Positions 24,381 through 33,595 of a DNA stretch of 64,000 bases are shown piece by piece (the first letter of the stretch is position 1; every line of letters starts with the position of its first letter). The position numbers were made by a program, and so were the translations under genes. Under the pieces are notes generated by a model, which was not told the origin of the DNA, searched no databases, and saw only the letters and a list, made by a program, of their open reading frames with translations. The stretch comes from Cohnella sp. AR92. Its GTDB lineage: Bacteria > Bacillota > Bacilli > Paenibacillales > Paenibacillaceae. Where the stretch lies: assembly GCF_003990975.1 (NCBI RefSeq), contig NZ_RZJR01000005.1:127869-191868 (forward strand), given 5' to 3'.

Positions 24381-24456
24381 ACCCACTTGGCAATGTATAG
24401 ACGGTGGAAACCATTGCTCGCGTTACGAGTTGGGCCATTCTGGGAGCAGCTTCTGT

Positions 24457-25128
24457 TTATGCCGCTAGCTGCTCTTCAGCCGGCACATCGGTCTTTTTCT
24501 CGAATGCAAGCTTCACGCCGAACATGACGAACACCAAATGAACCAGCGCAAAAGTTGGCAGATCAGGTGCGGACATACCGCCGCCCAGCAAGACCAACAC
24601 AACGAGCGCGAAAATTCCATAACCCTTATGAAGCACTTTCGCTCGAATCGTTGCAATGCCCAATATCAATAAACCTAAGAAAATTCCTGGAATGATCGGG
24701 ATAAACCAAGAATAGGCGGCCGGGTAATGCGCCATCTCCGTCATGTTCGACACCTGATCGTTCACGGTATTCAGCACGGCCTCATTACTAACCGAACTAT
24801 AGATGATCGGATAGCCCATAACTTGCAAAGGACCATGGAATATCTCCAGCATCATTCCGACGAATAGCAGAGGAAAACCGATCCATCCCCATGTTTTTAG
24901 TTTAGCGGCCTGACGCAGATAGATCGCCGGCAGGCCCATCAACACGAATATGGACGCCCATGCCAATAAGACGTGTGTGTTTACCGCGATGTCAAGGAAC
25001 CTCGGGATTTTATCCACCGATCCCGGCGTATCGCCAATATGAATCAACTGCCCTGCAAATCCCATCAAACCCCCGATTCCAAGCGACCATCCCGCAAACT
25101 TCAAATATCCTTTCGGAATACCAACCAT
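24457..25128 (-). CDS. Polytopic membrane protein of unknown function
   Basis: This 223-residue protein has about six membrane helices, for example residues 10-28, 50-70, 80-100, 145-165 and 170-190. It has no motif I can assign. Histidines (QLIHIG, NTHVLL, IFHGP, MAHYPAAY) sit near helix ends, which could bind heme or metal, but this is speculative. AGGAGGAATTACG precedes the ATG. It is divergent from a two-component system and is its most likely target. Confidence 0.8.
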   Translation of the reverse strand: MVGIPKGYLKFAGWSLGIGGLMGFAGQLIHIGDTPGSVDKIPRFLDIAVNTHVLLAWASIFVLMGLPAIYLRQAAKLKTWGWIGFPLLFVGMMLEIFHGPLQVMGYPIIYSSVSNEAVLNTVNDQVSNMTEMAHYPAAYSWFIPIIPGIFLGLLILGIATIRAKVLHKGYGIFALVVLVLLGGGMSAPDLPTFALVHLVFVMFGVKLAFEKKTDVPAEEQLAA

Positions 25129-25337
25129 CGTAATTCCTCCTCAAAAATTGTTTTGTGTTTCTCACATCCTTATCGTAAGGGTTGCGGCATTCCCGCCATA
25201 AGAGCGCAGCTTTCCCAAATGCCGGGAACATGCATTGGGAAAAACAGATTAACGGCTTTGCCGTGTTTACGCTGCGAAACAGCCTCTGTTATACTTTTGA
25301 GGAATCCTATGTAAAAAAATGGTTGGGTGGTAGCGCC

Positions 25338-27473
25338 ATGTCCAAAATAAGTCGGTTGATTTCGGGATTCATATGCCTATGCGGTGTGGCGCTTTTTCTA
25401 TATGCCATTTCAGATTATTATGTTCAACTGCGGGATCATTGCGTAGACCAAAGCTGCGAAGCATTCTACGATACGCCGCCAAGCTCCGAATGGCTGCAGG
25501 CACATGGGTTTAATGAAACTTGGTTCGCAGCCGCATATGCGGGCTTATACGGTTTGTTCGGAATCGTATATATCAGTGTCGGGCTGTTGATCTTTCGCAA
25601 AAAATCCAGTGAATTTATCGGCCAATTGACCTCCATCGCACTGGTTACACAAGCGTTTACGTTTAATGCGATTTCTTTTGGCATGCAAAATATCCATCCC
25701 GTTCTTACCTTTTGTCTCCAATTGTTCAACAATATATCCTTTGGCGCCTTATTTACATTATTTTTTGTTTTCCCGAACGGCAGGATTAATCCCGGCTGGA
25801 GTCGCTACGTCCTAGCGCTTATTCTGACGGTAGGCACGTTAAAGGGATTCTTTCCGGGCACTGCGGTGGATATCGAACAAATCCCTCCTTTGTTCGCCGC
25901 ATGGACGGTCTTCTGGATGGTGTCTCTAATCGGGATTCAAATATACCGCTATCGCAAAGTGCTGGACGCTCTGGAACGCCAGCAGACAAAGTGGGCTGTA
26001 TTCGGCATGGCCGTAGCCGTTTCGGGGCTGCTGCTAATCTCAATGATTCATATTTTTCAAGATGAGCTGCTGCAGAACAATCCCCTGTATCTCTACTTCT
26101 CGGATGTTGTGTTGTTGACGTGCATGATGGCCATACCGGTGGCCCTGCTTCTGGCTCTGATGCGACGCAGACTATGGGATATCGATCCGATCGTAAATCG
26201 CACGCTGCTTTACGGTTCTCTCAGTGCATTTGTCATCGTGATTTATATTGTTGTCGTTTGGTATATCGGCTTGATATTTCAATCGGGACCGCAGTGGCTC
26301 GCCTCTCTCATCGCTACCGGATTGGTAGCCGTACTGTTTGCACCCGTTAAAGAGAACATGCAGCGCCGTCTCAATCGCTTCATGTACGGTGATAATGAAG
26401 ACCCTCTGCTTGTCCTGTCCCGGCTCGGCGAGAAGCTGGTGGATCGGCTTACTCCGCAAGATGCTTGGCAAGTCGTTGTTCACACGGTCAAGGAATCCTT
26501 GCGGCTGCCCTATGCCGGCCTGTCTCTCGTGCAGGACGGAGAAGCTCTGCTCGTGGCCAAGGAAGGAATCGTCCAAGAGCAGCTTGTTGAGCTTCCGCTC
26601 ATCCACCGCGGCGATAAGATCGGGAATTTACTCGTATGCCCGCGCTCACCGGGTGAATCTTTTTCGCCTTCCGATCATCGTTTTCTGGAGATGCTGGTTC
26701 GCCAGGCGGCGGCGGTCGTGCAAAGTGCCAAGGCTTCGATTGATCTACAGAGGGTAGCGGAGGATTTGCGTGATTCGCGGGAACGGCTCGTCCTAGCCAG
26801 AGAAGAAGAACGTCGCAGACTTCGGCGGAATCTGCATGACGATTTGGCACCTCGTCTTGCCGCGCTTGCCTTCACCGCATCGGCGGCAGAGACGCTGCTG
26901 CAATCCGACCCCGCCAAAACCAAAGAAATTCTCATTGAGCTGCAGACCGTGATCCGCTCCAGCGTCGCTGATATCCGCACGCTTGTACATGATCTTCGGC
27001 CGCCTGCACTGGATGAATTAGGACTCATCGGGGCCGTCAACGAGCGCATTAACGACTTATGCCGTCCGGTAAATCCGCCGGTGGCAGGCAGCTCCTTAGC
27101 ATCGCCGAACGGACTGCAGTTCTTTCTCCATGCTCCTGACCGGCTGCCGCAACTTCCCGCTGCAGTAGAGGTCGCTGCCTTTCGAATCATTACCGAGGCA
27201 ATCGTCAATGTCGTCAAGCACTCGGGAGCAACCCGCTGTGACGTGCATCTGCGTGTGGACGGCCGGATTGAAATCGAAGTCACGGACGACGGACTGGGAT
27301 TACGCGAGAAAACGGAGTGGCTTGGAAGCGGAGGGATCGGTTTAGGATCCATGCGCGAGAGAGCGGAGGAACTTGGGGGATTCTGCCGCATTGAGTCCTT
27401 ACAGCCTAGAGGAACAAGGGTTCTGGCATACCTGCCGATTATTGAGGCGAATCAAGGGAGCGTGAGTGCATGA
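25338..27473 (+). CDS. NarL-type sensor histidine kinase
   Basis: This 711-residue protein has about eight membrane helices in residues 1-345 with one extracytoplasmic loop (DHCVDQSCEAFYDTPPSSEW, two cysteines), a GAF-like domain (about 365-475), a HisKA_3 dimer domain with the phospho-acceptor in RRLRRNLHDDLAPRLAAL (about 498), and an HATPase_c domain (N box EAIVNVVKHS, G box DDGLGL). The start is the ATG at 25338. The frame stays open upstream, but that stretch is non-conserved in appearance. It overlaps the response regulator by four bases. Confidence 0.9.
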   Translation: MSKISRLISGFICLCGVALFLYAISDYYVQLRDHCVDQSCEAFYDTPPSSEWLQAHGFNETWFAAAYAGLYGLFGIVYISVGLLIFRKKSSEFIGQLTSIALVTQAFTFNAISFGMQNIHPVLTFCLQLFNNISFGALFTLFFVFPNGRINPGWSRYVLALILTVGTLKGFFPGTAVDIEQIPPLFAAWTVFWMVSLIGIQIYRYRKVLDALERQQTKWAVFGMAVAVSGLLLISMIHIFQDELLQNNPLYLYFSDVVLLTCMMAIPVALLLALMRRRLWDIDPIVNRTLLYGSLSAFVIVIYIVVVWYIGLIFQSGPQWLASLIATGLVAVLFAPVKENMQRRLNRFMYGDNEDPLLVLSRLGEKLVDRLTPQDAWQVVVHTVKESLRLPYAGLSLVQDGEALLVAKEGIVQEQLVELPLIHRGDKIGNLLVCPRSPGESFSPSDHRFLEMLVRQAAAVVQSAKASIDLQRVAEDLRDSRERLVLAREEERRRLRRNLHDDLAPRLAALAFTASAAETLLQSDPAKTKEILIELQTVIRSSVADIRTLVHDLRPPALDELGLIGAVNERINDLCRPVNPPVAGSSLASPNGLQFFLHAPDRLPQLPAAVEVAAFRIITEAIVNVVKHSGATRCDVHLRVDGRIEIEVTDDGLGLREKTEWLGSGGIGLGSMRERAEELGGFCRIESLQPRGTRVLAYLPIIEANQGSVSA

Positions 27474-28114
27474 ACCAGATTCGAATCGTCATCGTAGACG
27501 ATCATCCGTTATTCCGTCATGGCGTACGTACCCTATTGTCGACCACATCGGATGTAGAGGTTGTAGGCGAGGCGTCGAACGGGGAAGAAGCGATCGAGCT
27601 GGCCCGGAGTCTGGCTCCGGATGTCATGCTCATGGACATTCGGATGCCCGGGGCAAGCGGGATCGAAGCAACTCGGGAAATCACATCCAAGATCCCTGGC
27701 ATTCGGATATTGATCTTAACGATGTTCGAAGACGATTCGTTTGTCTTCACCGCCATGCGCAATGGAGCCAAAGGATACGTCCTCAAAGATGCAAACAAGG
27801 ATGAGCTTCTAAGAGCCATTCGCGCCATTGCGAACGGAGAGGCCATTTTCAGTCCGGGCATCGCATCCAGGATGATTGAATATTTCGGAATGGCGCGGCC
27901 GGCAGCCAAGGAAGAAGCCTTCCCTGACCTGGCGGGAAGGGAACGCGAAGTACTGTACCTCATGACAGGCGGGGCTTCGAATGCCGATATCGCTCGTAAG
28001 CTGGGTATTAGCGGCAAGACGGTTGCCAACTACATTACCAATATTCTGAACAAGCTCCAGGTTGCCGATCGGCAGGAAGCGGTTCGCCTCGCCCGCGAGT
28101 CCAGGAGAGAATGA
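27470..28114 (+). CDS. NarL/FixJ response regulator
   Basis: This 214-residue protein has a receiver domain (1-120) with the acidic pocket VDDH at 9-12, the phosphorylated aspartate at D56 (VMLMDIRMPG), and the conserved T and K (ILTMFED, GYVLKD). A LuxR-type helix-turn-helix follows (about 150-205, LAGREREVLYLMTGGASNADIARKLGISGKTVANYITNILNKL). Its ATG overlaps the kinase stop, so the two form a two-component pair. The divergent membrane protein gene is a likely target. A terminator follows. Confidence 0.95.
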   Translation: MNQIRIVIVDDHPLFRHGVRTLLSTTSDVEVVGEASNGEEAIELARSLAPDVMLMDIRMPGASGIEATREITSKIPGIRILILTMFEDDSFVFTAMRNGAKGYVLKDANKDELLRAIRAIANGEAIFSPGIASRMIEYFGMARPAAKEEAFPDLAGREREVLYLMTGGASNADIARKLGISGKTVANYITNILNKLQVADRQEAVRLARESRRE

Positions 28115-28148
28115 ATTCTTGGACGTTCACAAAAGGTCAGTAAGCTGC

Positions 28149-28187
28149 AAGCTGGCATCGGTCACCCGACCGGTGCCAGCTTCTTTC
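28149..28187 (+). terminator. Rho-independent terminator
   Basis: AAGCTGGCATCGGTC pairs with GACCGGTGCCAGCTT, followed by CTTTC. It lies 35 bases after the response regulator. Confidence 0.75.
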
Positions 28188-28263
28188 AGTATTTGGTTGT
28201 CTCTCCTCCGTCCATGGGTCGGTCTCGATTTGGGGTTGCACCAAATATTCTTCATTTGTTAAT

Positions 28264-28764
28264 TCAAACGGAAGCCGACTTGGCCGATTTGGCAGATACG
28301 GAAAAATAACTCATCTCGACGGGTGAGACGGACTTTGGCTTCGGTTCCCCCATTATTTTCCCTGAAACGCCGTCCTGGCTCTCATCTGAGCAGTCCCGGC
28401 GGTATCTCCCCTCCTCCAGCTTCATGTCGATAAAATCGACAACCTGTTGCAGCGAGGCGATTTGGCTGACGATATTTTCCCGATGGCTCCTTAATTGCTC
28501 CACCAACTCGGGATATTCCGCAGGATCGGCGTCGGCGGAGACCGCCAAAAACGGCCGCATTTCCTCTAGTGGCATCCCCGTTTTTTTCAGGCATGATATC
28601 AGCCGGATCTTATTGATATCCTCCTGATGGTAGACGCGATGCCCGTTGTCTTTCCGGTCCGCTCGGGGAAGCAGCGCGATCTTTTCGTAATAACGGATCG
28701 TATCCTCGGAAATTCCGGTTTTATCGGCGGTTTGCTTTATCGTAAAAATTTGCTCTGCCTTCAT
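28264..28764 (-). CDS. MerR-family regulator (AdhR/NmlR type)
   Basis: This 166-residue protein starts at the ATG at 28762-28764 after GGGAGGGG. It has the MerR winged helix (FTIKQTADKTGISEDTIRYYEKIALLPRADRKDNGHRVYHQEDINKI) and a dimer helix with LKKTGMPLEEMRPFLAVS, as in AdhR-like regulators that respond to aldehydes or other electrophiles. The C-terminal tail (SDESQDGVSGK..) has one cysteine (RRDCSDES). Divergent MerR-type promoters with 19-base spacers lie between it and the SDR gene, so it probably controls both. Confidence 0.9.
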   Translation of the reverse strand: MKAEQIFTIKQTADKTGISEDTIRYYEKIALLPRADRKDNGHRVYHQEDINKIRLISCLKKTGMPLEEMRPFLAVSADADPAEYPELVEQLRSHRENIVSQIASLQQVVDFIDMKLEEGRYRRDCSDESQDGVSGKIMGEPKPKSVSPVEMSYFSVSAKSAKSASV

Positions 28765-28797
28765 CCTGATCCCCTCCCAGAATTTGCTATTTGGTGC

Positions 28798-28828
28798 ATT
28801 ATACATCTTGGAGCTGACTCCAAGTCAA
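28798..28828 (-). promoter_or_regulatory. MerR-type promoter of the merR gene
   Basis: On the minus strand TTGACT (28823-28828) and TATAAT (28798-28803) are 19 bases apart, and the spacer carries a dyad with arms CTTGGAG and CTCCAAG. This matches operators of the AdhR/NmlR group. Confidence 0.82.
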
Positions 28829-28866
28829 GTCTTTTATACTTGGGTCAAAATCATTGATTCCGCCCC

Positions 28867-28897
28867 TTGACTTGGAGTCGACTCCAACTTATAGACT
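28867..28897 (+). promoter_or_regulatory. MerR-type promoter of the SDR gene
   Basis: TTGACT (28867-28872) is followed after 19 bases by TAGACT (28892-28897). The spacer contains the perfect 16-base palindrome TTGGAGTCGACTCCAA, closely matching the divergent operator at 28798-28828. Confidence 0.78.
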
Positions 28898-28943
28898 GTA
28901 CGCTATCAAGGGAAAAAATCCCGAATTCAGGAGGAGACGTACA

Positions 28944-29804
28944 ATGAATACGAACCAACGCGACAATATCGCACTGGTTACGGGCGCAAGCGCCGGGATC
29001 GGGTTGGAATTAACCAGAAAGTTGCTGTCGGAGGACTGGCAGGTGGTTGCATTGAACCGTTCCGATTTTCCGGCGGATGATTTGAGAATTCAAAAAGCCG
29101 TCATGAACGGATGGCTTCGTATTTATAAAACAGCGGATCTCACCGATTATGCCAGCTTGAGAAGGACATTGGGAGAGATTAAAGACAAAGAGCAGCGGAT
29201 CGATATTTTGTTCAACAACGCCGGCGGGTCCTTTTCAGAACTGAGCTATTCGAAACAAGGGCGCGAGAAGCATTATGAGCTGTTGACGGTGGTTCCGTAT
29301 ATCATTCTGATGGAATTGAGGGAACTCTTAAAAAACGGCGGCTTAAAAACGGTAGTCAATACTTCATCTTCAGCACTAAACTATGTGAAAGAGTTTAATA
29401 TCGAAATCCTGGAGCGCCCCAAAACCTTCCGCAAACTGCTTGGTCCGTATGCCACTTCAAAACTGGCGCTTACGCTGTGGACTCAGGCTATTGCACCGCA
29501 GCTTGCCAAGGAAGGCATTAAGATCCGCAGCGTTGACCCAGGTGGCAATAATACGCTAAGAAAAGGTAAAGAATCCGGACTGCCTATAGTGGTTAGATTG
29601 CTTATGAAGCTGTTTTTCTCTCCACCTACTCATGGGGCCAGCCAGTTGTATGAAGGTGCTCTCGGGGAACACCGTAATGAGACCGGCGTGTTTTTGCTAA
29701 AAGGTCATACTGCGGAGATAAAATTTAATGATCAATCCCGGAACGTTTTGGAAAGGATTAATGCAATTTACGAACACGAATTTCTTAGCGCTGCAAAAGC
29801 TTGA
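28944..29804 (+). CDS. Short-chain dehydrogenase/reductase
   Basis: This 286-residue protein has a Rossmann fold with the NAD(P) motif VTGASAGIGLE near the N-terminus, NNAG (about 92-95), a catalytic serine in VVNTSSSALNY, and YATSK (Tyr and Lys). It belongs to the SDR superfamily, nearer to the retinol dehydrogenase-like members than to the small classical ones. AGGAGGAG precedes the ATG at 28944, and the frame upstream is non-coding. Regulation by the divergent MerR protein suggests removal of reactive carbonyl compounds. The substrate is unknown. Confidence 0.9.
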   Translation: MNTNQRDNIALVTGASAGIGLELTRKLLSEDWQVVALNRSDFPADDLRIQKAVMNGWLRIYKTADLTDYASLRRTLGEIKDKEQRIDILFNNAGGSFSELSYSKQGREKHYELLTVVPYIILMELRELLKNGGLKTVVNTSSSALNYVKEFNIEILERPKTFRKLLGPYATSKLALTLWTQAIAPQLAKEGIKIRSVDPGGNNTLRKGKESGLPIVVRLLMKLFFSPPTHGASQLYEGALGEHRNETGVFLLKGHTAEIKFNDQSRNVLERINAIYEHEFLSAAKA

Positions 29805-29912
29805 CGGCACGCTGAACGGCTAGAAGAATTCACCGCCGATAAGAACAACACACTCGTGGATTCTGTTACTTTCAGAGCCATTTGTTGACTCCGAGTTGAC
29901 TTCGGGGCATAA

Positions 29913-29954
29913 AAATACATCGCCACGGCATATAAGCCGAATGGCGATGTATTT
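29913..29954. terminator. Bidirectional terminator
   Basis: AAATACATCGCCA and TGGCGATGTATTT form a perfect 13-base stem around a 16-base loop that itself has GGC/GCC pairing. It lies between the SDR gene and the convergent rhodanese gene. Confidence 0.85.
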
Positions 29955-29987
29955 CAGGTCTAGATACCGTTATCCCTCTTACGGCTC

Positions 29988-30836
29988 TTACTCGTCCCCT
30001 GTGGCAATCAGATTCCCCTCATAGCTAATCCAATCGCTCCAGCTTCCTGCATACAACTTCACGTTCGCGTACCCGGCTTCGCGCAGGGCAAGCACGTTAG
30101 GCGTAGCCGAGATGCCGGAGCCGCAGTAGACGATGATCTCGCCGCTCGGCGGCAGATCGGCAAACCGCTCGCGAAGCCGATCTGCCGACTTCCAGGACCC
30201 GTCCGCTGCCAGCGCGTCCTTCCAGAAGTAGTTCAACGCTCCCGGAATGTGCCCCGCGACGGGGTCAAACGGCGCCTCGAGCCCCGCGTACTGCGCCGCG
30301 TCGCGCGAGTCCACCAGCTTCGCGCCGCCCCCGGCGGATGCGACGCGCGCTTCCTCCACGCCCGCGAGCCAGTCGGCTCTAGGCGCGGGAACGAATTCGC
30401 GCGGAGCGGCGACGACCGCCGACTCCGCAGACAACAAGCCCCCGGCGGCCGTCCAGGCCGAATAGCCGCCGTCCAGCACTTGCGCGCGCTCCGCTCCCAA
30501 GTAGCGGAGCACCCACCACAGCCGCGAAGCGGCCGGACCGTTGCCGTCTTCATAGGCAACAACAGCGGTCTCTCGGTCGATGCCGAGCGACCCGAACAGA
30601 GAAGCAAGCCGCTCCGGGGTCGGCAGCGGGCTGCGCCCGCCGTGCTCCCCGGCCGGATCGGTCAGATCCGCCTTGAAATCGATGAAGAAGGCGCCCGGCA
30701 GATGCCCCTTCGCGTAGGCTTCCCGGCCGTACGAAGGCTCCTTCGGATTAAACCGGACATCGAGCAACACGATTCGCTCGCCGTTCGCCAGCCTTTCCTT
30801 CAACTGCTCCACGCTCACAATATTGGACAACGACAT
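29988..30836 (-). CDS. Tandem-rhodanese sulfurtransferase (second copy)
   Basis: This 282-residue protein has two rhodanese domains, with the active cysteine in IVYCGSGISATPN (about residue 237). It is a clear paralogue of 16123-16956, with the same endings (ANVKLYAGSWSDWISYEGN). The start is the ATG at 30834-30836, since AGGAGGAG lies upstream and the frame before it is non-conserved. It is the last gene of a cluster with a sulfonate-type ABC transporter and a flavin monooxygenase, which points to use of sulfur released from organosulfur compounds. Confidence 0.92.
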   Translation of the reverse strand: MSLSNIVSVEQLKERLANGERIVLLDVRFNPKEPSYGREAYAKGHLPGAFFIDFKADLTDPAGEHGGRSPLPTPERLASLFGSLGIDRETAVVAYEDGNGPAASRLWWVLRYLGAERAQVLDGGYSAWTAAGGLLSAESAVVAAPREFVPAPRADWLAGVEEARVASAGGGAKLVDSRDAAQYAGLEAPFDPVAGHIPGALNYFWKDALAADGSWKSADRLRERFADLPPSGEIIVYCGSGISATPNVLALREAGYANVKLYAGSWSDWISYEGNLIATGDE

Positions 30837-30897
30837 GCCTTCCACTCTCCTCCTGTTTTTTTGCCAAGCATACTCCCGAACAGCGTGCATCCGACCC

Positions 30898-31671
30898 TCA
30901 AATCGTAAACTCCAAGCTGTCCGGAGACCTCACCTCGTGAATCGCGGCATAGATATCGTTCTGAATCTTCAGCAGCTCGATGTCATCGCGCCTTCGCGGG
31001 CGCGGCTTCGACACCTGGAAGATTCGGTTGATCCGCCCCGGCCTAGGAGAGAGCAGCACGACCCGGTCGCCCAGAAACACCGCCTCGGATACGTCATGCG
31101 TGACGAACACGACCGTCTTCTTCTCCGCTTCCCATATTCTCAGGAGGTCGTCCTGCAACTGAAGCCGGGTCAGATGATCGACCGCGCCGAACGGCTCGTC
31201 CATAAGCAGCACCTCGGGGCTGTTCGCAAGCGCCCGGGCGAGACCGGCCCGCTGCTTCATGCCGCCGGACAGGTGATGGGGATACTTCTGCTCGAACCCC
31301 TTTAACCCGACCAGATCGAGATACCGCTGCGCCGCCTCCCGGCGCTCGCCCTTCGCGACGCCGCGCAGCTCCAGCCCGAGCTCGACATTCTGATAGACCG
31401 TTCTCCACGGATACAGCGACGGATCTTGGAAAACAACGCCCCGCTCGATGCCAGGCCCCTTCAGCTTCTCGCCGCCGAACCAAACCTCGCCGGAGGTGGG
31501 CAGCTGCAGCCCGGCCAGAATCTCGAGCAAAGTGCTCTTGCCGCAGCCGCTCGGTCCGAGAATGCTCAGGAACTCGCCGTCCTCGATCGTCAGATCGATG
31601 TTCGAGAGCGTCTCCGTCGGAGTCGCTCCCCCGTATACCTTGGATACTCCGCGAATCGAGAATCCCGCCAT
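30898..31671 (-). CDS. ABC transporter ATPase (SsuB/TauB-like)
   Basis: This 257-residue protein has Walker A GPSGCGKST, Q-loop VFQDPSLYPWRTV, signature HLSGGMKQRAGLARAL, Walker B VLLMDEPFGAVD and the switch VTHDVSEA. The close fit to SsuB/TauB/NrtD proteins suggests import of sulfonates, taurine or a similar oxyanion compound. It ends 62 bases before the rhodanese start and follows the binding protein by 18 bases. It is the energy subunit for the permease at 32760-33542. Confidence 0.93.
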   Translation of the reverse strand: MAGFSIRGVSKVYGGATPTETLSNIDLTIEDGEFLSILGPSGCGKSTLLEILAGLQLPTSGEVWFGGEKLKGPGIERGVVFQDPSLYPWRTVYQNVELGLELRGVAKGERREAAQRYLDLVGLKGFEQKYPHHLSGGMKQRAGLARALANSPEVLLMDEPFGAVDHLTRLQLQDDLLRIWEAEKKTVVFVTHDVSEAVFLGDRVVLLSPRPGRINRIFQVSKPRPRRRDDIELLKIQNDIYAAIHEVRSPDSLEFTI

Positions 31672-31689
31672 ACGAACACCTCGCTCCGC

Positions 31690-32724
31690 TTATTTTTTCG
31701 GAATGAACCGCAGGTCCAGCAGATCCTTCACGTCATAGATCTTATCCTGGAAGCCCAGATCGACTTGAACCTGCTGCGTATCCTGCAGGGCGTTCAGATC
31801 GACGTCCGGATTGTTCTCCCACAGCACGTTCTCGCGCTCGAATGCCTTGTCCACCGCAGCCGGATCGACTTTGACGTTCTCGAGGAAGAACTTCTTGTAC
31901 TCGTCTAGATTGCTCTTCGCATATTCCTGCGACTTAAAGTAAGCGCGCAGCAGCTTCTCCACGAGTTCCGGATGCTTCTCGATAAAATCATCCCGAGAGG
32001 CGAGAACGCCGGTGTGGAAGGTCGGCAGGTAATCCCAGCCCTTCGCGAGGATTTTGCCCTTCCCCTCGACTTCCGCCAGCGAAGCGAACGGCTCGTGAAT
32101 GATCGTGGCATCGACTTGGCCGGAAGTCAGGCTTGCGTAGGCCGCCTCGTTCACGCCGTTAGCCAGGTACGTAACGTCGTCCTTGCTCAACCCGTGCTTG
32201 TTCAGAATCGTCTGGGTGTAGACATCGAGCCCGCTGCCGAGAACGGCGGCGCCGACCTTCTTGCCCTTCAGGTCCTCGACTTTGTCGATTCCCGTGCGAG
32301 CGACCAGATAGAACGGTCCTTTCGTGCGGAACATCGAGGAGACGATCTTGATCGGAGCCCCCTTGCCCGCAGCTACGATAGCGTTCGTCGTTGCGACGTC
32401 GACGATGTCGACATCCTTGCTCGTCAACGCTTCGATCGGCTTCTGAGTGGAGATGAGCTCCACGTCCAGCCCTTCGTCCTTGAAGAAGCCCTTCTCGATG
32501 CCGAAACGAACGGCCAGTCCGCTCACCCCGTTAAACGGAGCGTACCGGATCTTCTGAAGCTCCGCGGGCGCCGAAGCTGATGCCGACGCAGATGGAGCAG
32601 CGCTTCCGGAAGCCGAAGGGGAGACCGCACCTCCCGAGTTATTGTTGTTGCCTCCGCAGCCCGCGATAACGAGCGCAAGCGCCGCCGTCACGATTCCGGT
32701 TCCCATCCACTTTCTCTTTAACAT
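31690..32724 (-). CDS. ABC transporter substrate-binding lipoprotein (SsuA/NMT1 family)
   Basis: This 344-residue lipoprotein has lipobox VIAGC (Cys about 23) and a serine/alanine-rich linker of about 30 residues. The core begins LQKIRYAPFNGVSGLAVRFGIEKGFFKDEGLDVELIST and contains STxKPIEALTSKDVDIVDVATTNAI, typical of SsuA/TauA/NMT1 proteins. It captures the substrate outside the membrane. The ligand is likely an aliphatic or aromatic sulfonate given the monooxygenases nearby, but this is inferred. It is followed directly by the ATPase. Confidence 0.9.
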   Translation of the reverse strand: MLKRKWMGTGIVTAALALVIAGCGGNNNNSGGAVSPSASGSAAPSASASASAPAELQKIRYAPFNGVSGLAVRFGIEKGFFKDEGLDVELISTQKPIEALTSKDVDIVDVATTNAIVAAGKGAPIKIVSSMFRTKGPFYLVARTGIDKVEDLKGKKVGAAVLGSGLDVYTQTILNKHGLSKDDVTYLANGVNEAAYASLTSGQVDATIIHEPFASLAEVEGKGKILAKGWDYLPTFHTGVLASRDDFIEKHPELVEKLLRAYFKSQEYAKSNLDEYKKFFLENVKVDPAAVDKAFERENVLWENNPDVDLNALQDTQQVQVDLGFQDKIYDVKDLLDLRFIPKK

Positions 32725-32759
32725 GGTTTCTCTCTCCTTATGAACGATTCATTTTTTAA

Positions 32760-33542
32760 TTACGATGACTTCCACTTCAGCACGATCCGCTTCTCCAGCA
32801 GATCGATCGCTCCGATAATCAGGACGGAGACGATCGTCACGACCGTAATGATCGCGAATGCCTTCGCCGTATCGTACAGGGACGTCGCTTGCACCAGCAG
32901 GTTCCCCAGCCCGTCCTTCGAGGCTACCATCTCCCCGAACAGCGCTCCGACAAGGCCCGTTGCCGCCGATACCCTAAGCGAGACGAAGATGGTAGGCGCT
33001 GCGGAAGGCAGAATAACCTTGACGATGGTTTGCAGCTTGGACGCCTCGAACACTCTCGCCACCTTGAGGTGGGCCTCCGCCGTCTGCTTGATGCCCGTGA
33101 TGGTATTGAACGCGATGGTAAAAAAGCAAAACAAGAACACGATCGCGACCTTGTGCGACAACCCGATTCCGAGCCAGAGCATCAAGAGCGGGATAATCGT
33201 CACCTTCGGGATGGCCAGAAGCGCCGACAGGAACGGACGGAAGAACGTCTCCGCGTACGGAACGAGAACGAGCAACATCCCCGTCGCGATGCCGGTGAAC
33301 GCGCTAAGCAGATAGCCTGCCGCGAATTCCTTAAGCGTGACGATCAGGTGGTGGAAAATCTCGCCGTCCGAGAACAGCTTGTAAATCTCCTCAAAGACCA
33401 GCGTCGGCTTCGACAGGTACAAGCTGCCGACGATCTCCGCCCGGACGAGGTATTCGATTACGCCCAGACAAGCGAGCAGCAACGCGACCTGTCCGACGAG
33501 AATGCGCCATCTGTAGTTCTTATTGCCTTGGTTGTTGCCCAT
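32760..33542 (-). CDS. ABC transporter permease (SsuC-like)
   Basis: This 260-residue protein has about six membrane helices and the coupling loop ARVFEASKLQTIVKVILPSAAPTIFVSLRVSAATG. It belongs to the SsuC/TauC permeases. It lies between the binding protein and the monooxygenase on the same strand. Together the three genes at 30898-33542 make one complete importer. The order permease, binding protein, ATPase differs from the more usual binding protein, permease, ATPase order. Confidence 0.92.
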   Translation of the reverse strand: MGNNQGNKNYRWRILVGQVALLLACLGVIEYLVRAEIVGSLYLSKPTLVFEEIYKLFSDGEIFHHLIVTLKEFAAGYLLSAFTGIATGMLLVLVPYAETFFRPFLSALLAIPKVTIIPLLMLWLGIGLSHKVAIVFLFCFFTIAFNTITGIKQTAEAHLKVARVFEASKLQTIVKVILPSAAPTIFVSLRVSAATGLVGALFGEMVASKDGLGNLLVQATSLYDTAKAFAIITVVTIVSVLIIGAIDLLEKRIVLKWKSS

Positions 33543-33595
33543 GCGGTTGCACGCTCCTCTCCTTCCTTCCCGCCGCCTAGCGGGATTCTCCCCGG

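Noticed and set aside
29885..29915. Third MerR-type promoter (TTGACT-19-TAAAAA) after the SDR gene
   Set aside because: The spacing and a partial dyad (CCGAGTTGACTTCGG) fit, but it would start transcription inside a terminator with no gene beyond. It is probably chance or a decayed copy.
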